Part shown: in pieces, positions 59,447 through 64,000 of the stretch
How the letters are laid out: every line of letters begins with the position of its first letter
How positions within the stretch are numbered: the first letter of the stretch is position 1
Notes under the pieces: generated by a model
Database searches by the model: none
What the model was told of the DNA's origin: nothing
What the model saw: the letters and a program-made list of their open reading frames with translations, nothing else
Source: JALZKA01 sp963715405
GTDB lineage: Bacteria > Actinomycetota > Thermoleophilia > Solirubrobacterales > 70-9
Assembly (NCBI GenBank): GCA_963715405.1
Contig: OY970239.1
Location: 2,108,001 to 2,172,000 of the forward strand
DNA length: 64,000 nucleotides
Reading direction: 5' to 3'
Made by a program: the position numbers and the translations under genes

Positions 59447-61039
59447 TTGAACCCGGTTGCAGAAACGCTCGGCGAGCTGGGTCTGCCGCGGCCGGTTTCC
59501 GAGCTCGCAGCCCAGGATTGGGACGCCATCGTGGTCGGCGCGGGGCACAACGGTCTCTGCGCCGCGACTTATCTGGCGCGCGAAGGCAAGAGCGTCTTGA
59601 TCTGCGAGCGGCGAGAGCGAGTTGGCGGCGCCTGCACCCTGGAGCGCCCGTTCTCGGACGACCGCTACGTCGTCAGCCCTTGCGCCTACGTCGCCGGGCT
59701 CCTCGACCCGCTGGTCATCTCAGAGCTTGGCCTCCGCGAGCGCGGCATCAAGATCCGCCCCGCGCAGCCGGACCTCTTCATCCCGTTCGAGGACGGGACC
59801 GCATTCGTCGAGTGGGCCGAAGAAGAGCGAACCGTCGCCGGCCTTCGCGAACTCGGCCTTGCCGAGTCCGAGGTCCAGGGCTACGTCGACTACAGCGAGC
59901 ATTTCGACCGCTGCCGGCGCCTCCTTCGCAAAGGCGAGCGAGACACCTGGGTCGGCGACGCGCCGACGCGCTCCGAGATCGAAGACCTGCTCGGCGGCGA
60001 CCCCGATCTGATCGACCTCGTCTTCGAGGCCTCCATCGCCGACATCATCGACCAGCACGTCACCGACGAGCGCCTCCGCGACGCTCTTTACGGCCAGGGG
60101 CTAATCGCCGCCTACGGAGGCCCGAAGACGCCCGGCACGGCGATGATCCACCTCATGCACTCGATGGGCGAGCTCGACGGCTCGTCCGGTTCATGGGGCT
60201 ACGTCGAGGGCGGGATGGGGATGGTCTCCTTCGCGATGGCCGACGCCGCGCTCGAGGCAGGGGTGGAGATCGCGTGCGGCGTCCCGGTCGCGCGTCTCAA
60301 GCCGGGTGAGTGCGTAGAGCTGGAGGACGGGACGGTCCTCAGCACCCGCAGCGTGGTCGTGAACGCCGATCCGAAGCGCCTACTCGGAATGCTGGAGGGC
60401 TCGGACGCTCCCGGCGAGTTCACCGACCGGCTCGCCGCCTGGAAGGTGCGAAGCCCGGTGGTCAAGGTGAACGCCGCGGTCTCGGAGTTGCCGCGCTGGA
60501 CCGCGGCGGGCGGCGAGACCTGGCCCGCGGCAGGCACCGTCAACTGCCGCGAGAGCCTCGACGCCGCGCAGGATGCGTTCGAGGCATGTGAGCGCGGCGA
60601 GCTTGAGATCGCGTTCGTGGAGATGTACTCGCAGACGGCTGACGATCCGTCCGTGGCGCCGCCCGGCGCCCACGTCATCAGCGCCTTTTGCCAGTACGCC
60701 CCGGCGGGCGCGACCGCAGAGGACTGGGACGACGGACTCCGCGAGGACGCCGCCGACCAAGTCTTCGGAATGATCGAGCGCTTCGCGCCCGGCTTCCGCG
60801 ACAAGGTTGTCGAGTACGAGGTACTCGGCCCGCCCGACGTCGAGGAGCGCATCGGGCTCACGGGCGGCTGCATCTTCCAGGGCGAGTGCTTCCCCGACCA
60901 GATGTGGGAGAACCGCCTCGCCTCGCGCACGCCGATCGAGGGGCTCTACCTCTGCGGCGCCGCGACCCACCCCGGCGGCAGCGTCATCGGCCTGAACGGC
61001 CGCAACGCGGCGATGGCCCTCCTGGCGGACGCGGACTAG
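59447..61039 (+). CDS. FAD-dependent oxidoreductase, phytoene-desaturase/PYROXD2-like
   Basis: 530 residues. The dinucleotide-binding start is DAIVVGAGHNGLCAATYLAREG with the second FAD contact CERRERVGGACTLE. The C-terminal LYLCGAATHPGGSVIGLNGRNAA closes the FAD site. Histidine-containing AGHNGL and HPGGSV place it in the CrtI-like branch with animal PYROXD2, whose substrate is unclear. No carotenoid genes are nearby. TTG start 7 bases after mmsA, so the two are probably co-transcribed. Confidence 0.83.
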   Translation: MNPVAETLGELGLPRPVSELAAQDWDAIVVGAGHNGLCAATYLAREGKSVLICERRERVGGACTLERPFSDDRYVVSPCAYVAGLLDPLVISELGLRERGIKIRPAQPDLFIPFEDGTAFVEWAEEERTVAGLRELGLAESEVQGYVDYSEHFDRCRRLLRKGERDTWVGDAPTRSEIEDLLGGDPDLIDLVFEASIADIIDQHVTDERLRDALYGQGLIAAYGGPKTPGTAMIHLMHSMGELDGSSGSWGYVEGGMGMVSFAMADAALEAGVEIACGVPVARLKPGECVELEDGTVLSTRSVVVNADPKRLLGMLEGSDAPGEFTDRLAAWKVRSPVVKVNAAVSELPRWTAAGGETWPAAGTVNCRESLDAAQDAFEACERGELEIAFVEMYSQTADDPSVAPPGAHVISAFCQYAPAGATAEDWDDGLREDAADQVFGMIERFAPGFRDKVVEYEVLGPPDVEERIGLTGGCIFQGECFPDQMWENRLASRTPIEGLYLCGAATHPGGSVIGLNGRNAAMALLADAD

Positions 61040-61130
61040 CACGGGCGCTGGGGAGCGGGCGGCAACGTCATCAGCTTCGCGAGGCGGCGAAGGCGCAGCG
61101 CGAGGAATCGACAGAGGCTGTGCCTACGGG

Positions 61131-61532
61131 CTAGTCGGCCCACCAGTCGCGCCGGCCCTCTACGTCGTCCCGCGGAGACCCGCCGAGGTTGGGTGCGCCG
61201 ACGACGAGGATCTCGAGGCCTTCCGCTCCGGCCTCGTAGCCTCGCCAGGTACCGGGCGGGACGCGCACCGCGTCCCATTTGGTGAGCTCGACGATCTCGT
61301 CCTCGAGCTTCATCCGCCCGCCTCCGCTCAGGACCACGTAGACCTCCTCCTGCTCTTTGTGCGTGTGGCCGTACGGAAAGCGGTAGCCGGGCGGGATGCG
61401 CTGGTAGCTCAAGCCGGAGTGCTCGAGCTCGAGCGCCCGGGTCGCCAAGCGGAACTCCAGGTCCGGCGCGCCGTCGAAGTTGGACCCGAGGTCCTCCAGG
61501 TCCTCCCTGAGGTTTATTAGCGTGAACGCCAC
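61131..61532 (-). CDS. Cupin-domain protein
   Basis: 133-residue single cupin. Motif 1 (PYGHTHKEQEEVYVVLSGGGRM) supplies the usual His/His/Glu metal ligands, and motif 2 (VRVPPGTWRGYEA) lacks the second histidine, as in many regulatory or isomerase cupins. The GTG at 61532 was chosen because TACGAT lies 7 bases upstream and the protein then opens FTLINLRED, a natural start. An upstream extension to 61574 is possible. Substrate unknown. Confidence 0.75.
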   Translation of the reverse strand: MAFTLINLREDLEDLGSNFDGAPDLEFRLATRALELEHSGLSYQRIPPGYRFPYGHTHKEQEEVYVVLSGGGRMKLEDEIVELTKWDAVRVPPGTWRGYEAGAEGLEILVVGAPNLGGSPRDDVEGRRDWWAD

Positions 61533-61539
61533 GGCCGCG

Positions 61540-61545
61540 ATCGTA
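61540..61545 (-). promoter_or_regulatory. -10 box TACGAT of a likely leaderless promoter
   Basis: Minus-strand TACGAT ends 7 bases before GTG 61532, identical to the arrangement at 56360. Confidence 0.4.
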
Positions 61546-61592
61546 TATCGCGAACTGAGGCGAATCCGGTCCACCCCCTGGTCCCTATTTCC

Positions 61593-62675
61593 TCAGTGCG
61601 TATCGAGGAGGCTGGGAGCGCGCGCCTTGCCGCCGGGCTCGCTTGACGCGGCGGGCGCCTCGTCCTCGAAGCCCGCCACCCTCACGCCCAGGAGGCGCAC
61701 CGGGCGGCCGGGCAGGTTCTCTCGCAGGAGCTCCAGCGAGACGCCGCGGATCGTCTCGGCATCGTTCGTGAACTCCTTGATCGACCGCACGCGCGTGAAC
61801 GTGGCGAAGTCGTCCGTGCGGACCTTTATTCCGATCGTGCGCCCACGTGCGTCGCGCTTCAGAAGCTCGGCCGCGAGGCGCTCTGCCTGCTCGGCGATCA
61901 CCTCTTCGAGCCGCTCGGGTTCCGCCACGTCGTGGTCGAAGGTCGTCTCGACCGAGCGGGACTTCGCGATCCGCTCGGTCGTCACCTCGGAGTCGGAATG
62001 AAAGTGAGCCCGGTCGTGAAGAGCGCGGCCGTGGGTCTCGCCAAAACGCTCGATGAGGCCCGGGATCGTGCAGCGCTGGAGCTGGCCGATGGATTTCACG
62101 CCATAGCCCTCGAGGCGCCGCGCGGTCTTGGGCCCGATGCCCGGAATCAGGCGAACAGACTCCCCTGCGAACCGCTCCGCCGCCTGCTCGCGGGTGAGGA
62201 CGACGAAGCCGCGTGGCTTCTCGGCGTCGGAGGCGATCTTCGCAACCAGCTTGTTGGGCCCGATCCCGACCGAGGCGTCAAGGCCCGTCTCGTCACGAAT
62301 CCTTTTCACGAGCCCGCTCATGCGGGCGACGGGATCGCTCACCTCGGAGAGGTCGAGGTAGGCCTCGTCCAGGGAGACCGGCTCGACAGGCACACCGAGC
62401 TCCTTCATGAGCTCACGGACCTCGGCTGAGCGCTCGCGGTAATGCGCGTGGTCGACCGGAAGCCAGTGGGCATCGGGGCAAAGGCGCCGCGCCCGCGACG
62501 CCGGCATCGCCGAGCCGACGCCGAACTCGCGCGCCTCGTACGAAGCGGTGGTGACGACCGCGCGCGGTCCCGTGCCCGAGACGATCACCGGCTTGCCGAC
62601 GAGCTCCGGATGGCGCTGCAACTCGACCGACGCATAGAAGGCGTCCATGTCGAGATGAGCGATCTTTCGCGCCAT
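61593..62675 (-). CDS. dinB: DNA polymerase IV (Y family)
   Basis: 360-residue translesion polymerase. The metal-binding residues are in HLDMDAFYASVE and SLDEAYLD. The helix-hairpin-helix thumb (IPGIGPKTARRLEGYGVKSIGQL) and little-finger domain (DFATFTRVRSI) follow. The C-terminus SLLDTH may be the clamp-binding peptide in a shortened form. Its ATG overlaps the stop of the upstream flavoprotein gene (ATGA), an uncommon pairing. No LexA-type SOS box was evident. Confidence 0.95.
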   Translation of the reverse strand: MARKIAHLDMDAFYASVELQRHPELVGKPVIVSGTGPRAVVTTASYEAREFGVGSAMPASRARRLCPDAHWLPVDHAHYRERSAEVRELMKELGVPVEPVSLDEAYLDLSEVSDPVARMSGLVKRIRDETGLDASVGIGPNKLVAKIASDAEKPRGFVVLTREQAAERFAGESVRLIPGIGPKTARRLEGYGVKSIGQLQRCTIPGLIERFGETHGRALHDRAHFHSDSEVTTERIAKSRSVETTFDHDVAEPERLEEVIAEQAERLAAELLKRDARGRTIGIKVRTDDFATFTRVRSIKEFTNDAETIRGVSLELLRENLPGRPVRLLGVRVAGFEDEAPAASSEPGGKARAPSLLDTH

Positions 62676-63991
62676 CAGCGGCCGATCTGGACACCGACCA
62701 TCTCGGGGATCCCCGAGAGGAACCGGCTCAGCCGGCTGGGCTCGAGGTCGAGCTCCTCGGCGCGCTCCTTGCGAAGCAAGGCGTCGCGGATCACCGTGCC
62801 GCCGATGTAGCGGAATGGCTCCGCTGGCACCTTGATCTCCGTGTGCTCGACGATCGCCAAGCGCGAGTAGTCATCGCGGCGATCCAAGGCGAGAGAAGCG
62901 AGGATGTGGCCGACCATCCTGGACGGTCCCACCCCGTTGCCGGTGTAGCCGAAGACGTAGTGGACCCGGCCGTCGAGCGTGCCGATCATCGGCGTGTGGT
63001 TGGGCGAGACGTCGATGGGGCCACCCCATGCGTGAACGATCCGACGTCCCTCGAGCTGTGGGAAGAAGCGGGTGAGGTGGGTGGCGACCTCCGCGGCAAC
63101 GCCGGCGTCCACCTCGGCATGGCCGCACAAGCGCGCGCCATAGACCATTCGCCCGCCCCCCCATCCGAAGGCGATCCGCCCGTCGTCCGTGGTGCGAAAG
63201 TAGTGGAGCATGTGGCGGGCGTCGGTGATGCACTCTCCGCCGGTCCAGCCGATCTCCTCCAGGACGTCGGGAACCGGCTCGGTGATGACCATGTGGCTTG
63301 AGGTCAGCGTCAGCCTTCTGCGGAGCGGCGCGACCGCTTCCTGCGCTCCCCCCGTGGCAAGCACGGCTTGGCTTGCTTGAACGAGTCCGTCGCCGGTCCT
63401 GGCCTCGACTCCGCTCGGCCCTGCCTTAAGCGAGCGCACCTTCGAAAGCTCATACACCTCGACCCCGGCCTCGATGAGCCGCCGCCGCAGGCCGAGGGCG
63501 AGGCGCGCCGGGTTGACCGTGGCCGAAGCGGGAAAGTAAGCCGCGCCTCGGAAGATCGGCGACGCGCAGCGCTCTCGCACCTCGTCGGCGCGCAGGACCT
63601 CGACCGCGTCCGCCGCTCCGAGCGCCTCGCAGGCGTCGACCGCGGGTTGCCACGTCCCGTCGAAGGCCGCCGCGGTCGAGACCTGGAGATAGCCGCCGTG
63701 GCGGAACGAGGCGTCCACCTCTTGGGAGGCGCACCAATCGCCGATCTCCCCGATCGCCGCCTCCGCCGCACGGGCGAGGCGAAGCGTGCCGTCATCCCCG
63801 AAGGACTCGCGCGCCGAGCCGAGGCCGAACCACATCGTGTTCGCAAACCCGCCGTTCCGGCCGGACGGTCCATGCCCGCAAAGGCCGGCCTCGAGCAGGA
63901 CCACCCGGGCGTTCGGCTCGGACTCCTTGATGAGCCAAGCCGTCCACATCCCCGAGAATCCCCCGCCGAGGACCACAACGTCAGCGGACAC
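62675..63991 (-). CDS. FAD-dependent amine/amino-acid oxidase, PuuB-like
   Basis: 438-residue DAO-family flavoprotein. The start DVVVLGGGFSGMWTAWLIKE binds the FAD. CGHGPSGRNGGFANTMW is the signature of gamma-glutamylputrescine oxidase and related enzymes, and VFGYTGNGVGPSRMVG closes the cofactor site. It would oxidise a secondary or primary amine, releasing an aldehyde and peroxide. This fits the polyamine theme, though no gamma-glutamylputrescine synthetase is seen. GTG start 63991 with GAGGGCGAG upstream, close to the window edge. Confidence 0.82.
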   Translation of the reverse strand: MSADVVVLGGGFSGMWTAWLIKESEPNARVVLLEAGLCGHGPSGRNGGFANTMWFGLGSARESFGDDGTLRLARAAEAAIGEIGDWCASQEVDASFRHGGYLQVSTAAAFDGTWQPAVDACEALGAADAVEVLRADEVRERCASPIFRGAAYFPASATVNPARLALGLRRRLIEAGVEVYELSKVRSLKAGPSGVEARTGDGLVQASQAVLATGGAQEAVAPLRRRLTLTSSHMVITEPVPDVLEEIGWTGGECITDARHMLHYFRTTDDGRIAFGWGGGRMVYGARLCGHAEVDAGVAAEVATHLTRFFPQLEGRRIVHAWGGPIDVSPNHTPMIGTLDGRVHYVFGYTGNGVGPSRMVGHILASLALDRRDDYSRLAIVEHTEIKVPAEPFRYIGGTVIRDALLRKERAEELDLEPSRLSRFLSGIPEMVGVQIGR

Positions 63992-64000
63992 CTCGCCCTC

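Noticed and set aside
1..64000. CRISPR arrays, insertion sequences, prophage genes, tRNA or rRNA genes
   Set aside because: I saw no regular direct repeats, transposase or phage-structural motifs, or tRNA cloverleaf sequence in the small gaps between genes. No tool-based scan was run.

Overview
The window is a gene-dense, high-GC chromosomal segment with many GTG and TTG starts, and it most resembles an actinobacterium of the Thermoleophilia (Solirubrobacterales/Gaiellales type). This rests on an OdhA/Kgd-type fused 2-oxoglutarate dehydrogenase, a decaprenyl-phosphate phosphoribosyltransferase-like UbiA protein, a c-di-AMP riboswitch in front of an NlpC/P60 protein, a SigB/SigF-type sigma factor with anti-sigma partners, and many start codons preceded directly by a TANNNT box (probable leaderless transcripts). 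No rRNA, tRNA, CRISPR array, insertion sequence or prophage was seen.

Layout. 1-7136: sulfate assimilation (sulfite reductase, APS reductase, ATP sulfurylase, APS kinase), then an acyltransferase, a PHP phosphoesterase, an Rrf2 regulator and a TauE-type exporter. 7161-12169: an acyl-CoA dehydrogenase, a secreted alpha/beta hydrolase, a broken lectin gene, an APH-like kinase and a HAD phosphatase; kinase, phosphatase and dehydrogenase are the three modules fused in animal ACAD10. 12166-18293: DEAD-box helicase, quinone oxidoreductase, PfkB kinase, citrate synthase and small unknown genes. 18297-26242 (minus): two acyl-CoA dehydrogenases, a UbiA-family transferase, an alkyl-DHAP synthase-like flavoprotein, an SDR and a two-domain fatty acyl-CoA reductase, together resembling an ether-lipid pathway. 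26389-35833: the 1507-residue 2-oxoglutarate dehydrogenase fusion with its own lipoyl domains, a DUF559-like protein, a DUF3817 protein, a highly structured gene-free stretch (candidate ncRNA) and aconitase.

35930-43163: a penicillin-acylase-family enzyme, an SDR, the c-di-AMP riboswitch with its NlpC/P60 gene, AzlCD, and a TatA/cupredoxin/ferritin-like group. 43339-54211: a polyamine/amine utilisation locus. A minus-strand operon (class III aminotransferase, frameshifted PucR regulator, alanine dehydrogenase, aldehyde dehydrogenase, two TetR regulators) diverges from a PotABCD-type transporter. 54271-56242: sigma factor, anti-sigma factor with a second degenerate domain, and STAS antagonist. 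56373-63991: two more aldehyde dehydrogenases, a PYROXD2-like oxidoreductase, a cupin, DNA polymerase IV and an amine-oxidase-like flavoprotein.

How the parts connect (inference): polyamines imported by PotABCD would be transaminated onto pyruvate, alanine dehydrogenase would regenerate pyruvate, and the aldehyde dehydrogenases would pass carbon to succinate and acyl-CoA, feeding the TCA enzymes encoded nearby.
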